Shown: positions 51,606 through 61,434 of the stretch, piece after piece
Layout of the letters: every line of letters begins with the position of its first letter
Numbering within the stretch: position 1 is the first letter of the stretch
Source: Methylomicrobium sp035916875
GTDB lineage: Bacteria; Pseudomonadota; Gammaproteobacteria; Methylococcales; Methylomonadaceae
NCBI RefSeq assembly: GCF_035916875.1
Contig: NZ_JAXUHN010000096.1
Span: forward strand, 97,115 to 161,114
Length of the DNA: 64,000 nucleotides
Direction: 5' to 3'
Program-made: the position numbers and the translations under genes
Notes under the pieces: generated by a model
The model's input: the letters and a program-made list of their open reading frames with translations, nothing else
What the model was told of the DNA's origin: nothing
Databases searched by the model: none

Positions 51606-52582
51606 TTTCCTGCCTCCGAGGATGTGGCCGGAAAAGGCAGCATCGGCAAGATTTGCTGCACGCTATCGTCAACGATGATTTGCTGCCGGGCCTGCGGCAG
51701 AACGTGGCCCAGGGTTTCGAGATAAATCCTGGTGCGTGTGACCGACGGCGCCTTGATATATTGCTCCAACACCGAGGTGAAAGCCTTGGCGTCGCCTTCG
51801 GCCTCGTTAACGCGTTTGAACCGGTAACCTTCGGCGGCCTGAATCTTTTGATCGGCCTCGCCGCGCGCCCGAGGCACCGCCTTGTTGTATTCGCCGTTCG
51901 CGATGTTGATCATGTTCTCCCTGTCCTGCTGCGCGCGGTTCACTTCATTAAACGAAGGCTGCACCGGCACCGGCGGATTCACGTTTTTCAATTGCACCTG
52001 GTTGATCGTAACGCCCAACTGATAACGCTTGGCCAACTCGCGCAGCCGGATCAGCACATTGTCCTCGATTTCCTGACGCCCGATCGTGATGATTTCATCG
52101 ACGGTCCTATCGCCGACGACTTCCCGCATCATCGCCTCGGAAATATCGCGCAAGGTCAAACCGGGATCGCGCACATCGAATAAATATTTCTCCGGTTCGG
52201 TGATACGGTATTGCACGATCCATTCGACCAGCGCCGAATTCAGATCGCCTGTCACCATCGATTTTTCCAATTCCGGCTCATCTCCGACCTGATTGGGATT
52301 TGAATAACCGGGCGTGGCAAAACCGAATTCGAGCTTTTGTTGCCGTTGCGTCGGCACTTCGATAATTTTATCGATGCCGAACGGAAATTTGAAATGCAGC
52401 CCCGGCGGCACCTTGTGGATATATTCGCCGAAGCGCAGCACGATGCCTTCGGACTCGGCCGGAATCGTGAAAAAAGACGACCATAGCCCGATCAACACGA
52501 AGAAAATCAATGCCAGATACGGCAGCGATACCGGCAGCCTGGGTTCCGGCAAACGCTCCCATACGGTGTTCGAGTACTCCAT
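51602..52582 (-). CDS. hflK: Membrane protease regulator HflK-like protein
   Basis: 326 residues. A membrane helix (YLALIFFVLIGLWSSFF) precedes the SPFH domain (EGIVLRFGEYIHKVPPGLHF, LITGDLNSA-type block VTGDLNSALVEW, YRITEPEKYLF) and a coiled coil. E. coli HflK has about 420 residues with a Gly-rich N-terminal cytoplasmic part; that part is missing here. In E. coli hfq-hflX-hflK-hflC-nsrR form a cluster; here hflKC stand alone between mlaA and a GntR regulator. Confidence 0.88.
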   Translation of the reverse strand: MEYSNTVWERLPEPRLPVSLPYLALIFFVLIGLWSSFFTIPAESEGIVLRFGEYIHKVPPGLHFKFPFGIDKIIEVPTQRQQKLEFGFATPGYSNPNQVGDEPELEKSMVTGDLNSALVEWIVQYRITEPEKYLFDVRDPGLTLRDISEAMMREVVGDRTVDEIITIGRQEIEDNVLIRLRELAKRYQLGVTINQVQLKNVNPPVPVQPSFNEVNRAQQDRENMINIANGEYNKAVPRARGEADQKIQAAEGYRFKRVNEAEGDAKAFTSVLEQYIKAPSVTRTRIYLETLGHVLPQARQQIIVDDSVQQILPMLPFPATSSEAGK

Positions 52583-52774
52583 ATCAGTTCCTCACGGTTA
52601 AAGTCAGTTCTCGGTTAAGCATTAACTAAATTTTATTATTATACTTGTCAACAGCTTACATTTTATTAAAGCTTTCAGGCCACATAAACCCTTAAAAAAT
52701 AAACGCCAGCATTTTTTCTAAAACCTTGCTGATAATTGCATAAACATTGCCAAATTGATATAGGTGAATAAACC

Positions 52775-53556
52775 ATGACCTCAGGCGGCACAACTCAAGG
52801 AAACGATCCCGTCACCGACTTAATCAACCGGCTACAACTCAACGCTCAAAGCTCCGAGCCTTATTATTTGCAACTCAAACGGCAGTTGAACGCGATGATC
52901 GAAGGCGGCGATCTCAAATCGGGCGTCAACCTGCCTTCCGAACGGACGCTCGCGAAAGCGATGCAAATCAGCCGGACCACGGTCAAGCGCTGTTATGACG
53001 AATTGCGCTCCAATCGGTTGTTGAGCACGCATAAACGCGGCGGCACGGTCGTACAGACGCCGCCGAGCATGAATCCTACGCTGGGACGGTTGACGGGTTT
53101 TACCGAGGAAATGCGTGAGCAGGGTAAAACTTCCTCGACCCGCGAGCTGCAATGCGGGGTGGTCGCCGAAAGAACGATAGCCTGCATTTTCAAAAGGCCG
53201 TCGGTGTCGCCGCTTCTGCGTTTGGTGCGCGTTAGAATGGCCGATGGCATGCCGATGACCCGCGAAGTCGCCTGGTACGATTTAACTGCCGTGCCGGTAC
53301 TGGAAGACTGGGATGCCCGCGGTTCGGGTTACGCCTTTTTGCAGGATACGTGCGGCATTTTGCTCGTACGCGCGAATCAATCGATCGAAGCGGTGATGAG
53401 CACGCCGTAAGATCGGAAGTATTTGGTTTCGACCAGCCGCGTCCCTGCCGTCTGCTGAAACGTCATACGTATTCGGCCAGAGATCAATTGATCGAGTATG
53501 TCGAAGGCTCCTTTCGCGGCGATACCAATGTTTATAAAGCCAATCTCATGGCCTGA
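52775..53556 (+). pseudogene. GntR/HutC-type regulator, frameshifted near its C-terminus
   Basis: The N-terminal winged helix is intact: YYLQLKRQLNAMIEGGDLKSG, LPSERTLAKAMQISRTTVKRCYDEL. A UTRA ligand domain follows. The frame stops at TAA 53408-53410 after SIEAVMSTP. In another frame the expected C-terminus continues without gap: EVFGFDQPRPCRLLKRHTYSA and QLIEYVEGSFRGDT, ending at 53556. A one-base shift near 53405-53412 therefore splits the gene. The shortened product of 211 residues lacks the last part of the UTRA domain. It may be a recent mutation or sequence error. Neighbours give no hint of the effector, though HutC-type proteins often sense amino acids or sugar phosphates. Confidence 0.75.
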
Positions 53557-53683
53557 TAAAAACCTGCAACTGCCAGACACGACCAAACGCATTACAGATT
53601 TTCGTTTCGATCGCGCGCAAAATAAACGAGGAGACGGCTTTCGTGCGCCTCGTTAAGTAGGAATGTAGCCGGAGAACAGATTT

Positions 53684-54031
53684 TTACGATGTCGCCTCAT
53701 AATCGGTCAATAATCCGACGACGATAATCGTTGCGCCGATCAAAAAATAAAAAAACCGAGCGGCGCCTTCAAATCTGAATAGAAAAGGCGTCAATAATAA
53801 AACAGGCCCCACGATTCTTTCGACCCAGCCGTGAATGCGAAAAGGCACGAGCTTGGCGATACTCAAAGGAAAATCGGTGACCAGCGTCATTATCAAATGG
53901 ATAATTGCCAGCGCATAAGCCAAAATGCCGGCGGCGCCGTCCAAACCGAACAGCGAGGGCGCGAGCAAGAATACGACGACAGTAAAATAATCGAGATAAC
54001 CATGGATTAGCGGATTGATGATCGGTTTCAT
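53684..54031 (-). CDS. Small SPW-type membrane protein
   Basis: 115 residues from ATG 54031, with a strong AGAGGAG ribosome site. Four helices, including YFTVVVFLLAPSLFGL and FFYFLIGATIIVVGLLTDY; the pairs NPLIHGYLDYF and IHGWVERIVGPVLLLTPFLF look like a duplicated two-helix unit as in SPW-repeat proteins. Function unknown. A longer upstream frame (to 54289) has no protein character. Confidence 0.6.
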   Translation of the reverse strand: MKPIINPLIHGYLDYFTVVVFLLAPSLFGLDGAAGILAYALAIIHLIMTLVTDFPLSIAKLVPFRIHGWVERIVGPVLLLTPFLFRFEGAARFFYFLIGATIIVVGLLTDYEATS

Positions 54032-54420
54032 GATGTTTCTCCTCTTGTTATTATCGAAGATGCATTGGCCTACCATGATCTTGTCGCCAACCGAGCAACC
54101 TGGGTATCCCAGCCGATATGGCAAGCCATTGTGTGAACCCAGGCGCCGGTTGCGTCCGTTCGTAAAAACACCGCCTGTGTCTTTATCACCGGCTCCCGAT
54201 GACGAAAATCTTGAACGAAAATCGTTGAAAAATGGTTTCGGCAAAAAAATTTCGACGAAAATATATTCAATCCTTCGAACAAACTCCAACCTGACTTTTT
54301 TTTAACATCAGATGCATCAAAGATGCAATATGACGCAAAAATCGCGTCACCCCCTCTTTGACAATGACGCCTATCAAAAGTGTATTTAACAAGGCAATTA
54401 TTCACATCATTCCAAATTGA
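54032..54420. other. Intergenic region, nothing recognised
   Basis: 389 bp between the SPW-type gene and the psd terminator. It is AT-rich towards 54300 and should hold the promoter of the gene at 53684. I see no gene or repeat in it. Confidence 0.5.
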
Positions 54421-54463
54421 CGCGCATAAAAAAAGCGCCGCAAAGGCGCTTTTTTTATGCGCG
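54421..54463. terminator. Bidirectional terminator at the end of psd
   Basis: A perfect 19-bp palindromic stem (54421-54439 with 54445-54463) around the loop GCAAA. The inner stem GCGCC/GGCGC is flanked by seven A on one side and seven T on the other, so it can terminate on both strands. It lies 12 bp after the psd stop. Confidence 0.85.
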
Positions 54464-54474
54464 CACGTTGTCAG

Positions 54475-55335
54475 TTACAATCTTTTGCCGATCATTTCTC
54501 CAAGTTTTACCGGCTCGCCGGCGGTCAGACCGTCACGCCACACGGCCCGGTCCTTACCGAACAAGACGATGATCGTAGAACCCATGTTGAAACGGCCCAT
54601 TTCTTCGCCGATTTGTAGCACCGGCGCATCGTTGTCGTAGCGCCAGGTTTGCACCGAGTTGACCGTCGGCGGCGTTACGACGCCATGCCAGACCGTTTCG
54701 ATACTCGAGACGAAAATTGCGCCGACCAGCACCAATGCCATCGGACCGGCCTCGGTATCGAAAATCGCCGCGACGCGTTCATTGCGCGCAAACAGGCCCG
54801 GTACGACATTCGCGGTCGCGGTATTCACGCTGAACAGGCAGCCGGGAATATGCACCATCTCGCGAAGCGTCCCGGTCAGAGGCATGTGCAAACGGTGATA
54901 ATCCTTCGGCGACAGATAGATCGTCGCAAACACACCCTCCTGAAACGGCATGGCGCGTTCCGCGTTGCCGCCGAGCAAATCAATGGCCGTGAAGTTTTTT
55001 CCTTTTGCCTGAAATATCGTGCCGCCGCTGATTGAGCCGGCCTGACTGACCGCGCCGTCGGCAGGACAGGCAATCGCATTTTGCTCGCTCGTCAACGGCC
55101 GAATACCGGGTTTCAGTTCGCGTGTGAAAAAACGATTGAAGCTTTTATACGCTTCGATATTCGGATCGAGCGCTTCGTCCATATTGACGCCGTAATGACG
55201 AACGATCTGGCGGATAAAGAAATTTTTCCAGGCGACATTTTCCGAATGCGTCAGACGGCTCATCAGCCGCGATAAAGTATGCTGCGGCAGCAGATATTGC
55301 GGCAGCGTGGTCAGCGTGTCTTTGATCATCGTCAT
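54475..55335 (-). CDS. psd: Phosphatidylserine decarboxylase proenzyme
   Basis: 286 residues, usual length. The self-cleavage site is in RFNMGSTIIVLF: Gly-Ser, where the Ser becomes the pyruvoyl group (MGST for the commoner LGST). Further blocks are FNRFFTRELKPGIRP, PADGAVSQAG and SPKDYHRLHMP. It makes phosphatidylethanolamine at the inner membrane. It starts 3 bp after queF and is followed by a strong terminator. Confidence 0.94.
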   Translation of the reverse strand: MTMIKDTLTTLPQYLLPQHTLSRLMSRLTHSENVAWKNFFIRQIVRHYGVNMDEALDPNIEAYKSFNRFFTRELKPGIRPLTSEQNAIACPADGAVSQAGSISGGTIFQAKGKNFTAIDLLGGNAERAMPFQEGVFATIYLSPKDYHRLHMPLTGTLREMVHIPGCLFSVNTATANVVPGLFARNERVAAIFDTEAGPMALVLVGAIFVSSIETVWHGVVTPPTVNSVQTWRYDNDAPVLQIGEEMGRFNMGSTIIVLFGKDRAVWRDGLTAGEPVKLGEMIGKRL

Positions 55336-55338
55336 ACG

Positions 55339-55728
55339 TTAAGGCAGATGGACAGGCTCTGGTGCCTGCCAATTCGGATTGCGATGTTCGGCGACGACCG
55401 TCGTGTAGATGCCGCCGCGCACATTGAACTCGGCACGTACGCGCAGGAAATTCGGATGAATCGCGGCGACGATGTCGTTTAGGATTTGATTGGTCACCGC
55501 CTCGTGAAATGCTCCCTGATCGCGGAACGACCAGATATATAGCTTCAGCGCCTTGAGTTCGACGCACGCCGCGGCCGGCACATATTCGAGGCGGATCGTC
55601 GCGAAATCGGGCTGACCGGTTTTCGGACACAAACAGGTGAATTCGGGGATGTCGATACGGATCGTATAGTCCCGGCCGGGTTCGGGGTTAACGAAGGTTT
55701 CGAGGTCTTTACTGGGTTTTGTACTCAT
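55339..55728 (-). CDS. queF: NADPH-dependent 7-cyano-7-deazaguanine reductase, short type
   Basis: 129 residues, the single-domain type I form. The catalytic Cys is in FTCLCPKTGQPDFA and the QueF motif is VELKALKLYIWSFRDQGAFHE (quoted in part). It reduces preQ0 to preQ1 for queuosine in tRNA. E. coli uses the longer bimodular form, so this gene differs from the enteric type. It lies immediately upstream of psd, with no functional link. Confidence 0.93.
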   Translation of the reverse strand: MSTKPSKDLETFVNPEPGRDYTIRIDIPEFTCLCPKTGQPDFATIRLEYVPAAACVELKALKLYIWSFRDQGAFHEAVTNQILNDIVAAIHPNFLRVRAEFNVRGGIYTTVVAEHRNPNWQAPEPVHLP

Positions 55729-56340
55729 TTATAAAATGCTAGTTGAATCAATAACCGCCTATTTTACCAGCATCCGGGACAAAATGGCTGATCAGGATCA
55801 CTCGCGCGAATAAATGAGCCAATGACCCGCTCGACAAACACACAGCCTATCCCGCCCAAAGCAGCAACAATTCGCACCAAAACGCCGTTTCGGCGATCCT
55901 TGGCTGTCATTCAAGAGAATGCACGAATTTTCCGGCTTTGCCATAGAATAGAAGACTGGACTTCTACCGGGTTTAATTGAATAATCTTCATAAAGATATA
56001 TTCGAAGAACGATGATCAAGTCAATCGCTTCAAGTCACTCTGAATGAGCAAGGTAGCCGGGCTTGAGGTTCCGCTATCGACGAGCGTATGCGGACGGACA
56101 GGATCCCGCCGATTTAAACAAATCCAGTCAAACACATTCGGCAACCAGGGCTGAACAAGCCATATCCGCCATTCTAGCGTAATTGAGCTGTTAATCCGCC
56201 CATTTATAAGCCCATAAAACCGCTATAAACATGAGCATCAGAAAAACACAATGTCATTATATTCATTCATGCTCTTTGTCATAATAAAGATATACATTTG
56301 ATCCGATGCCGTTGTCAGCTGGCTTCTTGTATACGTACAA
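55729..56340. other. Intergenic region, nothing recognised
   Basis: 612 bp without a supported gene between queF and the large sensor gene. A 73-codon minus-strand frame at 55798-56019 has no protein character. The last 100 bp are AT-rich and probably carry the promoter for the gene at 56341. Confidence 0.5.
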
Positions 56341-59300
56341 ATGTTTTATATGTTAGAAATAAATATCCTGCTTGCCATCGGCTATTTTCTGGGCGGTTAT
56401 TTCGGCACCCTGCTGTCGATCCCGCCCAGCCATGCCAGCCCGATTTGGCCGGCAGCCGGCATCGCCTTTGCGGGCATGGTGACTTACGGACACAAAGTGA
56501 TCCCCGGCATTTTAGCCGGCGCGTTCATGGCGCAGATTTTTTCGTTTTTGGACAAGGCGAGCCCGGACGGCCTATTTTTCTCACTGTTCGTCGGCAGCAT
56601 CGCCAGTATCGCCGCAACCCTTCAGGCCGGCCTGGGCGCATGGTTAACCCGGCGTTATGTCGGCGCTGATAATCCGTTGACCGATGATCGCAGCATTCTG
56701 CGTTTCATCGCGCTGGGCGGACCGGTCAGTTGCATTTTTTCCGCTTCGGCCGGAGTCATCACACTCCATGCCGAAGGCGCTCTGGCCTGGCAGGACATGC
56801 CGGTCAGTTGGATAACCTGGTGGATAGGCGATACCGTCGGCGTCCTGATTTTCGCTCCGTTATTGTTATGTTTTATCGGTGTGCTGCGAAATCGACGGAG
56901 CATGCGGATCAATTCGGTCGCCCTGCCGTTGATCATCCTCTCTCTGCTCGTCATCGTGATCCTGCATTTCGGCAAACAGCAGGAAAAGCAACGCATCCGT
57001 TCGCTTTTCGAAGAACATTGCAGCCTGCTGCACAACGCCTTGCAAAATGAATTTACCCGCTATACCGAAATCAATCAATACATCAAAGTCTTTTTCGACA
57101 GTTCCATCGATGTCAGTGCGGATGAATTCAAGAATTATACTAAACCCCTTTTAGCGGAACATTCGGACATTCAGGCGCTGGAATGGATCCCGCGGATTAC
57201 CGCGACTCAGCGCTCCACACATGAGCAAAGTCTCGGCGCGGCTATATACACCCAAGCGCCGGGAAACCCGTCTGGCATGCAATCCGAGTATTTTCCGATC
57301 ACTTACGCCGAACCTTTCGACGCCAATGCACGGGCACGCGGCCTGGATATTTCTTCGAAACCGAACTCGTTCGCAGCGATCCGAAAAGCCGGCGATACGG
57401 CCAAAACAACGCTGTCCGGCGTGATCCGTTTGGTGCAAGACCCGTCCAACCAGGCCAGCGCGGCCATTTACACGCCGGTTTATCAAGCGGGTCGGCCAAT
57501 CGATACACTGGCTCAGCGCCGTGCGGCATTGCGCGGATTCGTCGCGAATGTGTTTCAGGTTCATCAGAAAATCGATACCGTCAAAAATCAATACACACGG
57601 TTACAACTGTTGCTCAAAATCACTGATTTTGGCGACACATTATTCGATGAAATGCGACACTATCCAGCCTCATCGCTGGATTTTCCCAAACTCGAAAAAA
57701 CCCTCCCTCTGCATATCGCCGACCGGACATGGAGCATCATGTATGCCGCCGCGCCCGAATTTTATAACGAACAGCTCAACTGGAACATCTGGTGGCTGAT
57801 TCTGGGCTGTTTCATGTTTACCGGAATGACCGGATTGGGACTTCTGATGCTGACCGGTAGGACGATGCAAACCGAAGATGTGGTCAAAATCCGCACCCGG
57901 GAACTAGAAAATGAAATCGCCGAACGAAAAACGGCCGAAATCAAAATTCAGCGGATCACCCAACTCTATGCCGTGTTGAGCCATTGCAATCAATCCATCG
58001 TCCGGTGCGCCACCGAAGCCGATCTTTTCCGGCAAATCTGCAATGACTCGGTGCAATTCGGTGGCATGCAAATGGTATGGATAGGACTGACCGATCCAAA
58101 AACGCAACGGATAAACCCGGTCGCCGGCGCCGGCGACGGAGCCGAGTTCCTGAAGGATGTTTATATTTCGGCCGATCCCGCCAATTCCTTGAGCCAGGGG
58201 CCGGTCGGCGCCGCGATCCGAGAAAACCGGCCGATCTGGTGTCAGAACTTTGCATGCGATCCTATGGCCATAGCTTTGCATGAACGTGGCATCAGTCACG
58301 AATGGCGCGCATCTGCAGCCTTGCCGATTCAACAAAACGGCGCGGCCGTGGGCGTATTTTGCTTGTATGCGAATAAAGTTGACGCATTTGACGAGGAAGT
58401 ACGCGACTTACTGCTCAAAATGGCCTGGGATATCGGTTTTGCTATGGACAATTTCGACCGCGAAGATAAACGTAGACAAGCCGAGCAATCACTGCAAAAA
58501 AGCGAACAGTTTTTACGGACCGTGATCGAAACCGAACCGGAATGCGTCAAAGTCCTTGATCAAAAAGGCGACCTGATCAACATGAACGCGGCAGGGCTGA
58601 ACATGCTCGAAGTGGATTCGCTTGAAATCGCTCAACAACATAAACTGATCAACTTCTTGCTGCCAAAGTATCGCGACGCCTTTATCGCTTTGCACAAACG
58701 CGTGATGAATGGACAAAATGACTCGCTAGAATTTGAAGTCGTCGGCCGTAAAGGCACGCGGCGCTGGCTTGAAACCTATGCGGCACCGCTACCGGGCCCA
58801 TCCGGCGCGGTCACGATGATGCTGGCCGTGACCCGCGACATCTCAGCACGCAAACGCGCGGAACAAGCCCTGCAGGAATCGGAAAACAGGCTGATGCTCG
58901 CGTTCAAGGGCTCCAGCGATGCGCCCTGGGATTGGGATCTGGAAAATAACCGCCTGTATTATTCGCCGCAATGGTGGCGCATGCTCGGCTATGATATAGA
59001 TGAATTACAAAGCGACGCCAAGCTCTGGCAAAGCCTGGTGCATCCCGACGACATCGATTTTATCCAACTGGATTTACGCGAGGCGTTGAACAGCGGGCAG
59101 AGCATGCATGCGGTCGAACTCCGCCTCCGTCACAAAGACGGCCATTATGTTCCGATTCTGGAACGCAGTTTCATTTCGCGCAACAAGGACGGCAAGGTGG
59201 TGCGTATCTCCGGCACCAATATGGATCTGACCGAACGGCGCCATGAGCAAAACCTGGAAGAATTGCGCGGCTTCATGCTCGAATGCATTACCAGCAGCAT

Positions 59301-61431
59301 GCCATTGGCCGAGGTTCTGGACGCAATCACGCACAAGGCCGAAAGCCTGAAGCCTGGCGCACACTGCGCGATGCTTCTACTCGACGATAGCGGTCTTCAT
59401 CTGCGTTTGGCCGCCGCTCCCAGCCTGCCCAATTTCTACAAGAGTTGTATCGATGGCATGCCTGTCGGCGACAACATGGGTTGTTGCGGCTATGCCGCCA
59501 GCAAGGGTCAAAGTGCCATTGCCGACGATATCGCCGGTGATCCGTGCTGCGCCGGCATGCGCATGCCGCTCGAACAAGCCGGTCTGGCATCCTGGTGGTC
59601 AGAGCCAATCCGCGGTTCCGGCAACAGGGTGCTCGGCACCTTTGCGGTCTACCAGCGTACGCCGGCGATGCCGGACGACTATGACCGCAAACTGATCGAA
59701 ACGGTAACGCATTACGCCGCACTGACCATTGACCGCAAACGCGCCGAAACACAACTTAAACTTGCCGCCAAAGTGTTTGAGCAGAGCCAGGAAGGCTTCA
59801 TGATCACGGACGCCAAGCGCAATATATTGAGAGTCAATCCTGCTTTTACCGCGATTACCGGCTACAGCGAAGAGGACGCAATCGGCAAAAGCGCCAGCAT
59901 GCTGTCGTCGGGACGCCATGACGGAGAGTTCTATCGCAACCTCTGGGAAACGATCGATGCACACAATTTCTGGCAGGGCGAAATCTGGAACCGACGCAAA
60001 AATGGCGAAGTTTACCCCGAATTATTGAACATCAGCGTCGTTCGCGACAGCTTCGGCAACGTCAGCGAATATGTCGGGGTGTTTGCGGATATCACCCAGC
60101 TCAAAGCCTCCGAAGCGCAACTCGAGTTTCTCGCGCACCATGACATGCTGACCTCTCTGCCGAATCGTCTGCGCCTTTTTTTCCGTCTCGAACACAGCAT
60201 CGACACCGCAAAGCGGGAAGGCATGCAAATCGCTTTGCTGATGCTGGACCTCGACCGCTTCAAGGATGTGAATGACAGTTTCGGCCATCTGGTTGGCGAC
60301 CAACTGCTGCAACTGGTTGCAAATAAACTGGTCAACCGGGTGCGGGATATCGATACGGTCTCCCGTCTGGGAGGCGACGAATTTACCGTCGTACTGGAAA
60401 ACATCTCGCAACCTGAAGATGCCGCCCGCATCGCCCAGGCGATCATCGCCGATCTGAGCGAGCCATGGTCTATTCCGCATACCGGCGAAGTATTGATCGG
60501 CGCCAGCATCGGCATCAGTCTTTATCCTCAACACGGTCACACGCCTGAATTGCTCTTGCAGAATGCCGACGCCGCACTATACAAGGCCAAGGAAGGCGGA
60601 CGAAACCGCTTCGCGTTTTACTCGAACGAATTCACCGAAGCCGCGCGCCAACGCATCGATATGGAAGGACGCCTACGCCGGGCGTTGCTGCAAAACGAGT
60701 TGCTCGTCTATTATCAACCGCAAATCGACATCGCTACCGGCAAAATAGTCGGCGCCGAAGCGCTAGCCCGCTGGCAAGATCCCGTCGAAGGCATGATTCC
60801 GCCAGACCGTTTCATTCCTATAGCGGAACAGACCGGCCTGATTCAGCCCATCGGCGCCTGGGTGCTAAAGGAAACCTGCCGTCAGGGCAAGGAATGGCTC
60901 GATAAAGGTTTCAAACCCATCTCTCTGGCGGTCAATGTTTCTCAGCACCAAATGCGGCAAAGCGACGTCAGCGCCCTGGTTGCAGACGTGTTGCGAGAAA
61001 CTGGTTTTCCAGCCGAATATCTGGAGATGGAATTGACCGAGAGCGGCCTGATGGAGCGTCAGAGCGATGTGATGGAAATTTTGAAGAACCTGCGCGCGCA
61101 AGGCGTACGCCTTGCGATCGACGATTTCGGCACCGGCTATTCGTCCCTGGCCTATCTGAAACGTTTTCCGTTGAATGTGCTGAAAATCGACAAAAACTTC
61201 ATTGATGATATCCCAGTTCAGCAGGACGATATGGAAATCGCGGCCACAATTATCGCGATGGGGCATATTTTGGGTTTCAAAGTGCTGGCCGAAGGCGTCG
61301 AAACACTGGAGCAATTGGCCTTCCTGAAAGGAAAAGGCTGCGATTTATACCAAGGTTTTCTGGTCAGCCATCCGCTGTCGGCCGCGGAATTCAGCGCCCA
61401 ACTTGCGGACGTGGCCATGAAAAATGCATGA
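56341..61431 (+). CDS. MASE1-CHASE-GAF-PAS-GGDEF-EAL sensor protein for cyclic di-GMP
   Basis: 1696 residues; ATG 56350 is an alternative start. Order of domains: MASE1 membrane sensor (1-210, PSHASPIWPAAGIAFAGM); periplasmic CHASE domain (about 240-470, LEWIPRITATQR); membrane helix (about 482-508); GAF (540-705); PAS (720-840); PAS with PAC (848-975, WDWDLENNRLYYSPQWW); GAF (985-1130); PAS (1140-1260); GGDEF (1265-1425) with intact GGDEF at 1344-1348; EAL (1440-1690) with intact EAL at 1473-1475. Both output domains keep their signature residues, so synthesis and breakdown of cyclic di-GMP are both possible. No RxxD inhibition site is obvious. The ligand is unknown. It has its own promoter region and converges on dinG with 3 bp between stops. 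Confidence 0.9.
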   Translation: MFYMLEINILLAIGYFLGGYFGTLLSIPPSHASPIWPAAGIAFAGMVTYGHKVIPGILAGAFMAQIFSFLDKASPDGLFFSLFVGSIASIAATLQAGLGAWLTRRYVGADNPLTDDRSILRFIALGGPVSCIFSASAGVITLHAEGALAWQDMPVSWITWWIGDTVGVLIFAPLLLCFIGVLRNRRSMRINSVALPLIILSLLVIVILHFGKQQEKQRIRSLFEEHCSLLHNALQNEFTRYTEINQYIKVFFDSSIDVSADEFKNYTKPLLAEHSDIQALEWIPRITATQRSTHEQSLGAAIYTQAPGNPSGMQSEYFPITYAEPFDANARARGLDISSKPNSFAAIRKAGDTAKTTLSGVIRLVQDPSNQASAAIYTPVYQAGRPIDTLAQRRAALRGFVANVFQVHQKIDTVKNQYTRLQLLLKITDFGDTLFDEMRHYPASSLDFPKLEKTLPLHIADRTWSIMYAAAPEFYNEQLNWNIWWLILGCFMFTGMTGLGLLMLTGRTMQTEDVVKIRTRELENEIAERKTAEIKIQRITQLYAVLSHCNQSIVRCATEADLFRQICNDSVQFGGMQMVWIGLTDPKTQRINPVAGAGDGAEFLKDVYISADPANSLSQGPVGAAIRENRPIWCQNFACDPMAIALHERGISHEWRASAALPIQQNGAAVGVFCLYANKVDAFDEEVRDLLLKMAWDIGFAMDNFDREDKRRQAEQSLQKSEQFLRTVIETEPECVKVLDQKGDLINMNAAGLNMLEVDSLEIAQQHKLINFLLPKYRDAFIALHKRVMNGQNDSLEFEVVGRKGTRRWLETYAAPLPGPSGAVTMMLAVTRDISARKRAEQALQESENRLMLAFKGSSDAPWDWDLENNRLYYSPQWWRMLGYDIDELQSDAKLWQSLVHPDDIDFIQLDLREALNSGQSMHAVELRLRHKDGHYVPILERSFISRNKDGKVVRISGTNMDLTERRHEQNLEELRGFMLECITSSMPLAEVLDAITHKAESLKPGAHCAMLLLDDSGLHLRLAAAPSLPNFYKSCIDGMPVGDNMGCCGYAASKGQSAIADDIAGDPCCAGMRMPLEQAGLASWWSEPIRGSGNRVLGTFAVYQRTPAMPDDYDRKLIETVTHYAALTIDRKRAETQLKLAAKVFEQSQEGFMITDAKRNILRVNPAFTAITGYSEEDAIGKSASMLSSGRHDGEFYRNLWETIDAHNFWQGEIWNRRKNGEVYPELLNISVVRDSFGNVSEYVGVFADITQLKASEAQLEFLAHHDMLTSLPNRLRLFFRLEHSIDTAKREGMQIALLMLDLDRFKDVNDSFGHLVGDQLLQLVANKLVNRVRDIDTVSRLGGDEFTVVLENISQPEDAARIAQAIIADLSEPWSIPHTGEVLIGASIGISLYPQHGHTPELLLQNADAALYKAKEGGRNRFAFYSNEFTEAARQRIDMEGRLRRALLQNELLVYYQPQIDIATGKIVGAEALARWQDPVEGMIPPDRFIPIAEQTGLIQPIGAWVLKETCRQGKEWLDKGFKPISLAVNVSQHQMRQSDVSALVADVLRETGFPAEYLEMELTESGLMERQSDVMEILKNLRAQGVRLAIDDFGTGYSSLAYLKRFPLNVLKIDKNFIDDIPVQQDDMEIAATIIAMGHILGFKVLAEGVETLEQLAFLKGKGCDLYQGFLVSHPLSAAEFSAQLADVAMKNA

Positions 61432-61434
61432 ACT

